A stretch of 64,000 nucleotides of DNA. Origin: Victivallis vadensis (GTDB lineage Bacteria; Verrucomicrobiota; Lentisphaeria; Victivallales; Victivallaceae). Of the stretch, positions 47,357 through 56,171 are shown in pieces (position 1 is the first letter of the stretch; each line of letters begins with the position of its first letter). The notes under the pieces were generated by a model. It saw only the letters and a list, made by a program, of their open reading frames with translations. It was not told the origin of the DNA and made no database searches. The translations under genes and the position numbers were made by a program. The DNA is taken from positions 62,001 to 126,000 of the forward strand of contig NZ_QEKH01000012.1 of assembly GCF_003096415.1 (NCBI RefSeq), given 5' to 3'.

Positions 47357-48157
47357 ATGAAGAACCAGCGGTTTACTTTGATCGAGCTGCTCGTCGTGAT
47401 AGCGATCATCGCGATTCTGGCGGGGATGCTGCTTCCGGCGCTGAACAAGGCGCGGGCGACCGCGCAGTCGGCGAGCTGCCTTGCGAATATGAAGCAATTC
47501 GGACAGGCGGCGAATCTGTACACCGGCGACAGCAACGGCATTACGGTGCCGCATGTGATGGACGGCAGTTTCAAATTCACGATGGGGGACTTCACGACGG
47601 ATCAGCCTTCGTGGCAGCATTTTCTGGCCTCCTACCTCGGACTCGGGGTGGATGTGCTGAACTACACCTCCGCAAAGCGGGGCAGCCACATCTACCGCTG
47701 TCCGGCGGTTCCGTACAATGCGGATGCGAACGGCAGCGATGACAGCTACTGGGGCTATCCGGGGCCGACCGACTGCGGGCCGGAGCGGTTCTGTTATGCG
47801 ATCAACGGCATGGGATATGCAACGGTGGTCGGCTATCCGGACGCCGCCTATAACAAACCCAAGAGGATCGAAAAACTGCGCAATCCCTCCACGCTGTTCG
47901 CGATCGTCGAAGGCGGACGGCAGGGGGCGATCCTGAGCGAATGCAACCTCGACAACGGCGACGACACGCTGCCGCGCGTGGCGACCGGCGTGGGACGGGC
48001 CCGCTATCCGCACGGCAATGTCTCCTCGAACCAGCTTTATGCCGACGGCCATTGCGGTTCCCGGCAGGGGCTGCTGCGTAAATTCGTGGACAGCGACCTC
48101 GGCAACGAGTGGACGCAGGCCTGGGGCTGGCCCGGCTGGGACGCCTGGTTGAGGTGA
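47357..48157 (+). CDS. Prepilin-like protein with N-terminal methylation motif
   Basis: 266 residues from ATG 47357, GGAGGG at 47346-47351; an upstream in-frame ATG at 47315 has no good ribosome site. MKNQRFT is followed by [23 protein letters not shown] (pseudopilin helix). The C-terminal [19 protein letters not shown] matches the H-x-DG signature. It is the second such gene in the window placed directly before a large secreted hydrolase (4-bp gap to the next CDS). Its role may be to present or assist that enzyme or a polymer-binding pseudopilus; unproven. Confidence 0.87.
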   Translation: MKNQRFTLIELLVVIAIIAILAGMLLPALNKARATAQSASCLANMKQFGQAANLYTGDSNGITVPHVMDGSFKFTMGDFTTDQPSWQHFLASYLGLGVDVLNYTSAKRGSHIYRCPAVPYNADANGSDDSYWGYPGPTDCGPERFCYAINGMGYATVVGYPDAAYNKPKRIEKLRNPSTLFAIVEGGRQGAILSECNLDNGDDTLPRVATGVGRARYPHGNVSSNQLYADGHCGSRQGLLRKFVDSDLGNEWTQAWGWPGWDAWLR

Positions 48158-48161
48158 TTGA

Positions 48162-51100
48162 ATGAATCAGATACGGTTTGCCGTCCTGCTGGGGATGCTG
48201 ATCGGTTTCGGAGCACTTGCCGGGGAGAGCCGGGGGGCCGCCGACTTGCGCGGCCTCGGGAAAATCGAGGCGCTCTGCCGGGAGTCCGGCGGCGGGAAAA
48301 GTTCGTGGACCACCCTGAAAACCGGGAGCGCGGAACTGGCCGCCGCGTGCGGCTCGAAGCTGCTGGCCGACCTGACCGGTTTCGGGGATGTGAAAATATG
48401 GGACGGAGGACTCCCCGGAACCAATCTGAAGCTGGATGGAACCGGCTGCTGGCTGCTCGGCCTGGACGGCGACCGGGTGCAGGTGCTGTTTGCCCGCGAT
48501 CCGGAGGGACTGGGCGCGCTGGCGAAGCAGGCGAATGCGGAAAACTGGAAGCCGGTGACGCCGGGCGTCCATCCGCGCTGGCTCGACCGCTTCGACAACG
48601 ACGCATTCGCGATCGGCCTGCTCGGGTGGGGAAAGCTGCCGAAGGATTACCGCAAGGGGGCGGACTGGCTGGGCGAAAAGCAATTCAACCTGATCGGCGA
48701 CGTGCTGAATCCCAATATCCAGCTGGCTCCCGGTGTGTACGACTTCTCGGTGGCGGACTGGTTCGCGGCGTTGGCGAAGCGGCACGGCACCGCGTATCAT
48801 ATCTACCAGCCGTGGGGCAACCCGGAACGTCCGGCATGGCTGTGGAACCGCACGCCGCTGCCGCATGTGTCTGCGGAGCCGGGTTTCGTTTCCTATCCCG
48901 ATCTCGATTACCAGAAAAACGCGGTCTGCGCGGCGTTCGATCCGGTGCGCCCGACCGATGCGGCGCTCGCCGCCTCGCTGCGCGGCATTGCGGCGCACAA
49001 TGCGGAAAATCCAGACTTCAACAACCATTTCGGCGGCGTTGAAATCGGCCACAACGTGATGCTGGCGATTCCGACCTACGCCGGAGATCCCGGTGCGGTC
49101 GCGGCCTATGCCGCGTTTACCGGCCGGAACCCGGAGCGTGAGAAAGTGGAGATTCCGACCATGCGCACTTTTGCCGGATGGAATCCGGAAACCTGTCTCG
49201 ACCTGCGCGGCGAGTGGCAATTGAAGGCCGATCCCGCCGGCGGGAAAACGCCTCCGGACGGGGGGGCGGGCTGGAGCGCAATCCGCAGCGACGACCCGCT
49301 GCTGCTGTTGTACGATTATTACTCCGGTTCGGTGTGGCTGAAGCGGAATTTCCGCGCGGCGGACCCGGCGAAGCTGAACTATCTGCACATCTCCCGGAAT
49401 GCGTGGCACGGGCGCGTCTCCAAGGTTCAGGCGGCGTTCCTGAACGGGAAACCACTGAAGGACCTGACGCACGACGATCCGATCACCGGCGACTTCGACG
49501 AGTGTTTCGAGCTGGGCGGAGCGGTGCGCGCCGGGGAGAACACCATTGTGCTGAAACTCGACGGCAAGCCGGTTCCCGGCTATATCTTCCTCGGACCGAA
49601 AGGGCGGTGGAGCTATCCGTCGGACGATCCGGGACTGAACAGACTCTATTTCGACACCATCGAATTCGCATCGCGCTACCGGATGCGCGGCATCGAAAAC
49701 TGGCTGAAGGCGACCCGCGGCGGCGATCCGCAGGGGCGTCCCCAGCTGCTGATGGCGACCTGGGATTTCATCGATCACACTTTCGACCTCTGCCGGAAAT
49801 ACGGCGCGACCGCGCAGGATACCGGGCAGGGCGGAGCCTGTTGGGCGCCGTGGCTGGCCCGCTACTATGTCGCGCGCGGACTGCCGATCACCTGCGAACC
49901 GGGCAATGCGCCGGGCAGCGCGTGGGAGATGCGCAAAATGATGACGCTGTACATGCTGCTCGGCAACGAGGGCATCAATGCGCTGTTCGACGCGGAGCAA
50001 TATATGGGCAACGAGGAGGTGCGCCGCTGGATCGACGCGAATCCCGAGGTGATCCGCAGCGCCGGGAAATTCGAGATGAACCGTTCCGACCTCGGAGTGA
50101 TGCGATCGGTACGCAATGCGTCGCGTCTCCACTTCCCTGCGGTGTGGAGCTGGGATGTCAGCCGCGGTGAACTTCAGGCCGCCGGGCGCACCGTGAACCT
50201 CGCCGATCCGTCGGACTTTGAGAAGGATCGGGCCGGAGCGTGGTTCGACGTGGTGTTCGACGCGGCCAGCGAGTTGCTGACCGACGGCGAAATCGCCGGA
50301 ATCGAGCGGTTTTGCCGCAACGGCGGCACCTTTATCGCGATGCACGAGACCGGCAAGCATTCGCCGGAACGCGGCTGGTCGTGGCCGGTTTCAAAATTGA
50401 ACGGCCTGCGCGTAGTCGGCCGCAGCCGGGGCGGCTGGGGCAAACTGCGGTTCAGCAAGGAGCAGGAGCTGTGGCCGGAACTGCGCGGCAGGGAGATCGA
50501 CGCCTGGGGCGTGGTCTACGACTGGACCGGAGCCGACGTGACCGGTTCTTCCCTCGGCATGGAGCCGGCGGCTTCCGACGTCGAGGTGATCGCCGAATGG
50601 GCGGACCGCAAGCCGGGGGAGGGGCGCATCGCGATCGCCGCCCGGAAGATCGGCAAGGGGCGGATCATCACGCTCGGCTCGACCTTCTGGCGCGAGGCGC
50701 GCGACCGCAGCGGCCGGTTTGAAACCGATCCGGCGGCGCGTCCGTACCTTGCGCAACTGCTGGATGCGCTGAAGGTGCCGCGCAGTTCTTACAACAACGG
50801 AGCGAAGGGGACGGCGGATATTTTCTCGGAACGCTGGCGGAGCAAGAACGGCCTTTACGACCTCTATCTTGCCGCCAAGGTCAACGACAAGGAGGGCGTG
50901 CGGGATGTGGCTCTGACCTTCGCCGCGCCGGACCGGCCGCAGACGCTGCGGGAGGTGACGGCGAACGGCCATCCCGCAACGCCGTTCCGGTACGAGGGAG
51001 GAAAGCTGACGCTGGCGGGCCTTTCCTTTGAACCGATGCAACTGCGCATGTTCGCCGCGCCGCGCCGGGATATCGCCCGCGCGCCGCTGGCGTGGCTGAA

Positions 51101-51989
51101 GAGTCTGGAGCAGCGCTGGTACCGGCTGCCGGAGATCCCGGCGGACGAGCTGCCGCCTCCCGAAGTCGCGGATGGAAACACGGTTTCCCTGGCCGACGGC
51201 TGGCAAATGACGGTCGGCGGTCCGGTCTGGGGCGAAGCGCCGCCGCCGGATCACGACTGGAAGGCCGGGCGTACCGTGAAGCTCGGCGCCTACCTGACAA
51301 TGGGAGTGCCGGATGAGGAAGCGGTCACTCACTTCCGCCGGGAGTTTACGGTTCCGGCTTCATGGCGGGGGCGGCGGGCGTCGCTGGTTTTCGCGTCGCA
51401 GTACTGGTTCTACGGCATCGAACCGCAGGGGCGGCTGTGGGTCAACGGCAAGCCGGCTCCGATCGAACAGCCTTTCGGAGACCGGACGAACGGCTGTTTC
51501 ATGTTCGATCTGACGCCGGGCGAAAAGGTGGTGCTGGAGCTGGAGGTGAATGGGGCGCTGCGCCACAAGGAGCAGCTTCGCAGCCGTCCGAGCGGCGTGA
51601 CCGGGCTGTTTTTCCTGCAGAGCGATCCGGTTCCGTTGAAAACCGTGCCGGTGACCGGCTGGCGGGCGGCGCGCGAGGTGAATGTGCTGTCGCCTTTCGA
51701 CGGGAAGCAGCCGGGCGGATTCCTCTATCTGGAAACGGTGTTCCAAACGCCGTCCGGCCCGTCGCGGCGGATCTTTCTGGAGGCTCCCGGCCACCTCGGC
51801 TGGCTGATGTTGAACGGGCATGTGATTTCCACGCCCGGCTGGATGCGCCGCCTCGACGTCAGCAACCTGCTGCGGCGTGACGGCGGCGAAAACAGATTGC
51901 GCTGGTGGCCGCTCCTGTGCAAGGAAAAGCCGCTGCACAACCGGCAGCTCAGCCGGACGCAGCCGCTTTGGCTGGCGTGGCATCCGTAA
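48162..51989 (+). CDS. Very large secreted glycoside-hydrolase-like protein
   Basis: 1275 residues with a signal peptide (LLGMLIGFGALAGE). Residues ~180-330 look like part of a TIM barrel (FNLIGDVLNPNIQL, YHIYQPWGNPERPAWLWNR). Residues ~340-480 are a GH2-type jelly roll (DLRGEWQLKADPAGG, GSVWLKRNFRAADPAKLNYLHIS, VQAAFLNGKPL). Further barrel-like sequence with EPGNAPGSAWEMRKM and INALFDAEQY follows. Residues ~680-870 are GATase-like (ELLTDGEIAGIERFCRNGGTF). A second jelly roll near residue 1040 closes the protein (HFRREFTVPASWRGRRASLVF). The parts suggest a beta-glycosidase of the GH2/GH42 clan, but I cannot place the family or assign the catalytic acids. Confidence 0.65.
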   Translation: MNQIRFAVLLGMLIGFGALAGESRGAADLRGLGKIEALCRESGGGKSSWTTLKTGSAELAAACGSKLLADLTGFGDVKIWDGGLPGTNLKLDGTGCWLLGLDGDRVQVLFARDPEGLGALAKQANAENWKPVTPGVHPRWLDRFDNDAFAIGLLGWGKLPKDYRKGADWLGEKQFNLIGDVLNPNIQLAPGVYDFSVADWFAALAKRHGTAYHIYQPWGNPERPAWLWNRTPLPHVSAEPGFVSYPDLDYQKNAVCAAFDPVRPTDAALAASLRGIAAHNAENPDFNNHFGGVEIGHNVMLAIPTYAGDPGAVAAYAAFTGRNPEREKVEIPTMRTFAGWNPETCLDLRGEWQLKADPAGGKTPPDGGAGWSAIRSDDPLLLLYDYYSGSVWLKRNFRAADPAKLNYLHISRNAWHGRVSKVQAAFLNGKPLKDLTHDDPITGDFDECFELGGAVRAGENTIVLKLDGKPVPGYIFLGPKGRWSYPSDDPGLNRLYFDTIEFASRYRMRGIENWLKATRGGDPQGRPQLLMATWDFIDHTFDLCRKYGATAQDTGQGGACWAPWLARYYVARGLPITCEPGNAPGSAWEMRKMMTLYMLLGNEGINALFDAEQYMGNEEVRRWIDANPEVIRSAGKFEMNRSDLGVMRSVRNASRLHFPAVWSWDVSRGELQAAGRTVNLADPSDFEKDRAGAWFDVVFDAASELLTDGEIAGIERFCRNGGTFIAMHETGKHSPERGWSWPVSKLNGLRVVGRSRGGWGKLRFSKEQELWPELRGREIDAWGVVYDWTGADVTGSSLGMEPAASDVEVIAEWADRKPGEGRIAIAARKIGKGRIITLGSTFWREARDRSGRFETDPAARPYLAQLLDALKVPRSSYNNGAKGTADIFSERWRSKNGLYDLYLAAKVNDKEGVRDVALTFAAPDRPQTLREVTANGHPATPFRYEGGKLTLAGLSFEPMQLRMFAAPRRDIARAPLAWLKSLEQRWYRLPEIPADELPPPEVADGNTVSLADGWQMTVGGPVWGEAPPPDHDWKAGRTVKLGAYLTMGVPDEEAVTHFRREFTVPASWRGRRASLVFASQYWFYGIEPQGRLWVNGKPAPIEQPFGDRTNGCFMFDLTPGEKVVLELEVNGALRHKEQLRSRPSGVTGLFFLQSDPVPLKTVPVTGWRAAREVNVLSPFDGKQPGGFLYLETVFQTPSGPSRRIFLEAPGHLGWLMLNGHVISTPGWMRRLDVSNLLRRDGGENRLRWWPLLCKEKPLHNRQLSRTQPLWLAWHP

Positions 51990-52022
51990 GGGCGGGGGAC
52001 ATATCGGTTCCGCGTATGAAAT

Positions 52023-52526
52023 CTACGTGAGATTATTTCCATAGATTTTGCGGAATCTCCCCCTGCATTCGCAGAAGTCCGCACAGGACGGCTCCGGCGA
52101 GATTCCGCGCGGCGCGACCATCGGCGCTTCCACGAAAATGACTTTTGGTGCTTCCCGCTTCAAAACTTGACAGAATCCGATGGATTCGATGCCGTTGGTG
52201 CCCAATGGAACGGCGGCAAGTATCTTAGGCTTCATCAGGCGTTTCCTCCACGGCAGAGGTTGCCGGGCGTGATGAATCATTGTCAAATTTTGTACTGCCA
52301 TGATCTCTGGATCATCGAATAAAATTTCGGCAGGAGGCGTGAAACCACAGTAGTTCGGGTGATCGTTCAATAGCTGTTTTGCATCATTATCCACGGCGCA
52401 CACCGGCCCGCGTTTCGACGGCGGCACCGCGAGATTCGGACAGGAGAATACCTCATCGCCGGCCGTCCAGCGTAAAGTTTCCGTTCCCCAATCCACCGGA
52501 ATCGTCGTATTGAACATATCGGGCAT
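52023..52526 (-). CDS. Truncated MreB/actin-like protein
   Basis: 167 residues. IPVDWGTETLRWTAGDEVF mimics the MreB opening (IDLGTANTLVYVKG), then CPNLAVPPSKRGPVCAVDNDAKQLL matches the NEPSVVA...VGxxAKxML region, and KPKILAAVPLGTNGIESIGF with VIFVEAPMVAPRGI matches KPRVVVGVPSGIT...EEPMAAAIG. The similarity stops there; the VDIGGGTT phosphate-2 loop and the rest of the ~340-residue fold are missing, so it cannot be a normal filament protein. It follows the SUKH-like gene by 2 bp. It is either a decayed copy or a short actin-fold protein with a new role. Confidence 0.6.
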   Translation of the reverse strand: MPDMFNTTIPVDWGTETLRWTAGDEVFSCPNLAVPPSKRGPVCAVDNDAKQLLNDHPNYCGFTPPAEILFDDPEIMAVQNLTMIHHARQPLPWRKRLMKPKILAAVPLGTNGIESIGFCQVLKREAPKVIFVEAPMVAPRGISPEPSCADFCECRGRFRKIYGNNLT

Positions 52527-52528
52527 GG

Positions 52529-53908
52529 TTATTGTTTCTCCTCCGCGTTTCGTACAAACAGGGGCGGGTTGTTTTCCATCCCGTTTTCGTCGAAAATCAC
52601 TGCCGCGTTAAAGGGACGATCGGAAAGTTCCAGTGCTTTTCCCAAAAGCGGATTCAATCCGGTATCTTCGTCGCCGAGCACCGTCAGCAAATATACCGGG
52701 ACTCCATCCATAATGGCCGGATTGAGCCATGCTTTCCGGATTGACGGATAGTCTGAACAACATTGTTTCAGACATTCCCGCAAATTTTCCGGAACATCTT
52801 CTGCCGGACCGATTTTGTATGTCAGATCCTCCGTTAAAACATCCTTGACGATACTCGCGGATCTCAAAGAAAGTCGCTTCTTTTTCGGCAGCCGCCAGTT
52901 GCAATGGTCATTGACATAGAGGAATTTCAGACATCCGGAATCATCCAATGTTGTCCGAAGCAAAACGGAACATTGTTTCTTTGCCGAATACCGTATGACA
53001 GCAAATCCGGGGAAGTAAAGCGCTCCGTCTGCATCGGAAATCAGATCATAGCGGCCCTGACAAAAACGATTCGGTCCGTCATGAAGCGCCACTTCCGGAT
53101 TGAATTCCACACTGCCGCATTCATAGGCGCTCCAGAGATCCGGACGGTTCCAGCGCAAATACTGCAAGGTCTGCTCAAGAGTCTGGAGAAACAATTTGTC
53201 GCCCAGATCGGTAAAGCGAACGTTGTCGCTCCAGTGAATCCAGACGTTCCAGTAAAAGTAAATTCGCCCGATACTGTAAACAGGAACGGCGGTCAACACC
53301 ATGAAAAACAGGACAGACAGCCCGCCCCATTTGGGATAGCGCGCGACCAATGTAAATGAAATTCCGGATTGAATGAAAACAACCAGCAAGCAGAGTATCA
53401 GGACGTTCAACAACAACTCCCGTTTGCGGGTAATATGAGAAAACGCATTGCGGACGGTATTCCAGAAACCGTGTCGAACGGTCTGCTGGAGTTCTGCCGT
53501 TTTCCGGGCGGATTCCGCAATCAGATTGGCCATCTGGACCGCGAGCCTGGTTGTACCGTCATTTGCGAAAATCCAGATATCCGTTCCATCCGCTTCTTCA
53601 CGGTGTTCGGTCATCACCTGAAGAATCGGATTTTCTTCTGTCAGATCTTTAGCCTGAATTGCCCAGATTCGGTCTTGGCTCTTCTGGACAAGCACCATGT
53701 TTTCCACACAAAACAATTCCTCTGGCATAGGGAGCAGTGTGTGCATTGTGCAAATGCGTTCCGTCCCGAGTGCAAGATAAAGTGCTTTCAAGGCAGCGGG
53801 AACTGTTTCCAGTGCACAGCGCCGGTCAAATTCCTCGGAGGACATTTCCGGGAACTCTCCGCCATACACTTTTTGAAGCGCCAATTTGTAATATGCCAGA
53901 TAATCCAA
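52529..53908 (-). CDS. SUKH/SMI1-KNR4-like domain, two membrane helices and an SseB-like C-terminus
   Basis: 459 residues from a TTG start (AAAAGGAG upstream). Residues ~30-125 match the SMI1/KNR4 layout: VPAALKALYLALG, LLPMPEELFCVENMVLV, RIWAIQAKDLTEENPILQV. Two transmembrane helices are near 165-187 and 193-213 (NVLILCLLVVFIQSGISF, LSVLFFMVLTAVPVYSIG). The C-terminal ~80 residues (SIRKAWLNPAIMDGVPVYLLTVLGDE) look like an SseB-type domain. SUKH proteins are commonly immunity factors of polymorphic toxins; no toxin gene is seen here. Base composition is more AT-rich than the surroundings. Confidence 0.55.
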   Translation of the reverse strand: MDYLAYYKLALQKVYGGEFPEMSSEEFDRRCALETVPAALKALYLALGTERICTMHTLLPMPEELFCVENMVLVQKSQDRIWAIQAKDLTEENPILQVMTEHREEADGTDIWIFANDGTTRLAVQMANLIAESARKTAELQQTVRHGFWNTVRNAFSHITRKRELLLNVLILCLLVVFIQSGISFTLVARYPKWGGLSVLFFMVLTAVPVYSIGRIYFYWNVWIHWSDNVRFTDLGDKLFLQTLEQTLQYLRWNRPDLWSAYECGSVEFNPEVALHDGPNRFCQGRYDLISDADGALYFPGFAVIRYSAKKQCSVLLRTTLDDSGCLKFLYVNDHCNWRLPKKKRLSLRSASIVKDVLTEDLTYKIGPAEDVPENLRECLKQCCSDYPSIRKAWLNPAIMDGVPVYLLTVLGDEDTGLNPLLGKALELSDRPFNAAVIFDENGMENNPPLFVRNAEEKQ

Positions 53909-54078
53909 GATTAACTTACTCCTTTTGCATTCTCGGCAAACTGCGTTGCGTTCCAGTCCGCACTATTTGCAGCCGGAAGAACGGTTGATGATCGCTTGGC
54001 TCAACCATAACGGACAAGCTGTTTTTTTCGATTTTTCCACAGCGATTGACAGTCTTTGCCGCAATAGAGGGGGAATGT

Positions 54079-54435
54079 TCATAATGTTCCCAATCTCCAA
54101 TCCAGCCCCATCATCGGAAGCAGAAATGCCGCAATGATGCAGACCAGCCACAATATGGAGAGGCTCCATGAAACAAGAACGACCGCATCCTGAATGCTTT
54201 TTCGCTTTCGCGCCGCGATCAACAGGAGTCCGATACAAACGGGAACAAGCCAGAAAACATGAGCCGCACTAAGAACCCATTCCGTCAAATTCGGCAGCGG
54301 GGCATTTTTCCCAAGCAATTCGTCAAAGAAAGTTTTACCCCATGTCCCCGCACCTGATGACATCAAAGCCGCCAAGATATTGCCCAGCCAGGCTAAAGAA
54401 ATTCCGGCCTCCCGCAAATTTATTAATTTTTCCAA
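54079..54435 (-). CDS. Small membrane protein of unknown function
   Basis: 118 residues, probable TTG start with GAGGAGAAGG upstream. Hydrophobic helices at ~10-28, ~56-75 and ~85-110 (SAAHVFWLVPVCIGLLLIA, WSLSILWLVCIIAAFLLPMM). I do not recognise a family. It belongs to the AT-rich SUKH/MreB-like island, same strand. The 170-bp gap between it and the SUKH-like gene (53909-54078) holds only short open frames that I could not assign. Confidence 0.55.
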   Translation of the reverse strand: MEKLINLREAGISLAWLGNILAALMSSGAGTWGKTFFDELLGKNAPLPNLTEWVLSAAHVFWLVPVCIGLLLIAARKRKSIQDAVVLVSWSLSILWLVCIIAAFLLPMMGLDWRLGTL

Positions 54436-54448
54436 TATGTCCTTCTCC

Positions 54449-54664
54449 TCAACGGTACTTCATAATCAACCAATCCCGGTCAAAGCGCTGGATGTCCAAA
54501 TCTTCAGGTCTGATCCGGAAAAACAGATGGTCACAGGTGCATCACATCCAGTCTGGAACAGTTTTATCATTGCCGGAATCAAGCTGGAGCAATAAAAATT
54601 TACCAGGAGCCATTGTATCTCCGCCGGAAAATCCCGTTCGATGCTTTTCGAGTTTTTGGGTCAT
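54449..54664 (-). pseudogene. Short ORF interrupted by one in-frame TGA (decayed gene or possible selenoprotein)
   Basis: Read from ATG 54664 on the minus strand, 40 codons (opening MTQKLEKHRTGF) lead to TGA at 54544-54542; the same frame continues for 30 more codons (CTCDHLFFRIRPEDL..., ending LIMKYR) to TGA at 54451-54449. The second half is protein-like in composition and ends 14 bp before the next gene. A TGG-to-TGA change is the simplest explanation. Selenocysteine is possible in principle, but I see no convincing SECIS hairpin. The rest of the 54665-55009 gap holds only the terminator of the next gene. Confidence 0.35.
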
Positions 54665-54950
54665 GGAACGTTGGGCTCTTATTTTCACAACGACACCGCC
54701 TTTCTTTCATGAGCGGAATGCGGCTTGTTAACAATAACCCTTTTTTATGTATATTACAAGGCTGCCCAGTGTGATTTTTCTTTCCGGTTGCGTGTGAAGA
54801 GGCAATGTGCATCTTCAGAAAATATGGGGAATCCGGTACATCCCCTGCCGGATTTTAAGTATTCAGCACCAGTACTTGCCGGTCGGGGGATGGGGCACTC
54901 CTGCTCGTCAAAGGCGAAATTCCTGTTGCCGCAGGGGGGGAGGAGGGGAA

Positions 54951-54993
54951 ATAAAAAATGCCGCTTTTCGGGAGTGCTCCGTGAAAAGCGGCA
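54951..54993 (-). terminator. Terminator of the exported-protein gene (minus strand)
   Basis: TGCCGCTTTTC (54959-54969) pairs perfectly with GAAAAGCGGCA (54983-54993); on the minus strand it is followed by TTTTTTA (54958-54951). It lies 17 bp beyond the stop codon. Confidence 0.85.
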
Positions 54994-55009
54994 GGGAGTG
55001 GGGGCGGAT

Positions 55010-55678
55010 TCAACAGGCCCGGCGGCGGTACAGTCTGCGGCCGGTCGCGACGGCGCCGCCGATCAGCAGGGTAGCCAGCACTCCGGGAAGCGGCTGGCCG
55101 GTCGGAGCCGTGCCGCCGACCTGAACATCCATGACAAAGGCGGATTCACCGTAAATCTGATCCGGATTCCTGGAATTGATATATTGACCGTATTCACCGA
55201 AACCGATCATGTAGGTATCCTGATCTTTGATCCAGGTGGCGTTGTAGGTCTGGCGGTGCTCGCCTTCGAGTCCGGGGGTATTGTACACGATCTTGCCGTT
55301 GGCGTCCTCGTACCAGAAGCCGATCGCGTCGCCGGGATTGAACTGAACGGCGTTGCCGTCGGCGTCGAAAGCCGAATATCTGCCGTCGGCGGTCAGCTGC
55401 AGGTTCAGGTCAGCTCCGCGTGTGGCGCCGTCGAGATAATAAGCTCCGAAATTCGCGCCCGCCCCTTTGGCGATGTCCAAATAGAGGTAGGACTCATGAT
55501 TGAAATAGAGCGTGTTCTGCAGGCCGGCACTGCCGCCGCGGTCGGCATAGGCGGTATATTTGCTGTCCGGCCTCTTATCACTCGATGCGCCGCTGATTGT
55601 GCCGTAATCGTACTGATAAGCCGCAAAAAGCGGCACGGCGAACAGTCCGGCAATTAACGCAAAGAGAATTTTTTTCAT
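55010..55678 (-). CDS. Exported protein with C-terminal PEP-CTERM-like sorting tail
   Basis: 222 residues. The signal peptide MKKILFALIAGLFAVPLFAA is followed by a beta-rich, Tyr/Gly/Asp-rich body without recognised domain. The C-terminus has QPLPG, a hydrophobic helix (VLATLLIGGAVATG) and RRLYRRR, the tripartite form of exosortase substrates, with PLP in place of PEP. It should be cleaved and anchored by an exosortase; none is in this window. GGGGGG at 55687-55692 precedes the ATG. It is monocistronic with its own promoter and terminator. Confidence 0.7.
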   Translation of the reverse strand: MKKILFALIAGLFAVPLFAAYQYDYGTISGASSDKRPDSKYTAYADRGGSAGLQNTLYFNHESYLYLDIAKGAGANFGAYYLDGATRGADLNLQLTADGRYSAFDADGNAVQFNPGDAIGFWYEDANGKIVYNTPGLEGEHRQTYNATWIKDQDTYMIGFGEYGQYINSRNPDQIYGESAFVMDVQVGGTAPTGQPLPGVLATLLIGGAVATGRRLYRRRAC

Positions 55679-55732
55679 TTTTCAGCCCCCCATATAGTAA
55701 GAAATCATCACGCATTCATATTTATAATTCTC

Positions 55733-55760
55733 AATATATGCCGTTTCTTGGAAAATACAA
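55733..55760 (-). promoter_or_regulatory. Promoter of the exported-protein gene
   Basis: On the minus strand, TTGTAT (55760-55755) and TATATT (55738-55733), spacer 16 nt, about 50 bp upstream of the ATG. The rest of the 55761-56126 gap is an AT-rich stretch with the 14-mer TTTAAATCTAAATA at 55795-55808 (also upstream of fur) and then GC-rich sequence without a gene that I can support. Confidence 0.45.
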
Positions 55761-56126
55761 GTTGAAAGGAGAGAGAAATCAATGTTTTATCAAGTTTAAA
55801 TCTAAATATATAAATCTTATTGATTTATTTTGCAAGTGATATTAAAATATCCCATTTATTTCGGTTACGCGCTTTGCGGAGCCTGACTGGCATTCCGGCG
55901 CATCAACATGACGCCGGTGCTTTCGGCTTGCCTGCTGCCGGAAACGGCATTGGGACAGTATCTGTGGCGGCGCGGTGCTGTTCCCGGGGGGGGGCGGGAC
56001 GGCTCTTTTCGCTGCGGGAGGAGCGTCGGACCCGCCGCCGGTTCACTTGCCGAAGCAGAACTCCCCGGCCGCAGATGACGCTATATGCGGGTTTCCGGAA
56101 ATGGGATTTCTCATGAAAATGGGAAA

Positions 56127-56154
56127 GGCCGGTACGGGAGATTCCGCACCGGCC
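56127..56154 (-). terminator. Terminator of the lacI-GH50-like operon
   Basis: GGCCGGT (56127-56133) pairs with ACCGGCC (56148-56154), extended inside by further G-C pairs; on the minus strand a short T-rich tail follows. It is 18 bp beyond the hydrolase stop. Confidence 0.55.
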
Positions 56155-56171
56155 CGAAAGCAGGAGCCTGA

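Noticed and set aside
46903-47595. Open frames on both strands across repeat copy 1
   Set aside because: The corresponding stretch of copy 2 is not conserved as a protein in length or frame; hairpin pairing is conserved instead.
47802-50360. 852-codon antisense frame over the large hydrolase gene
   Set aside because: Low-complexity Arg/Pro-rich translation, no ribosome site, and a strong plus-strand gene with signal peptide covers it.
54342-54731. Plus-strand frame of about 129 codons in the AT-rich island
   Set aside because: No ribosome site, Pro/Ser-rich composition and opposite to a better-supported minus-strand series.
54725-55657. Plus-strand frame opposite the exported-protein gene
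   Set aside because: The minus-strand gene has signal peptide, sorting tail, promoter and terminator; the plus frame has none.
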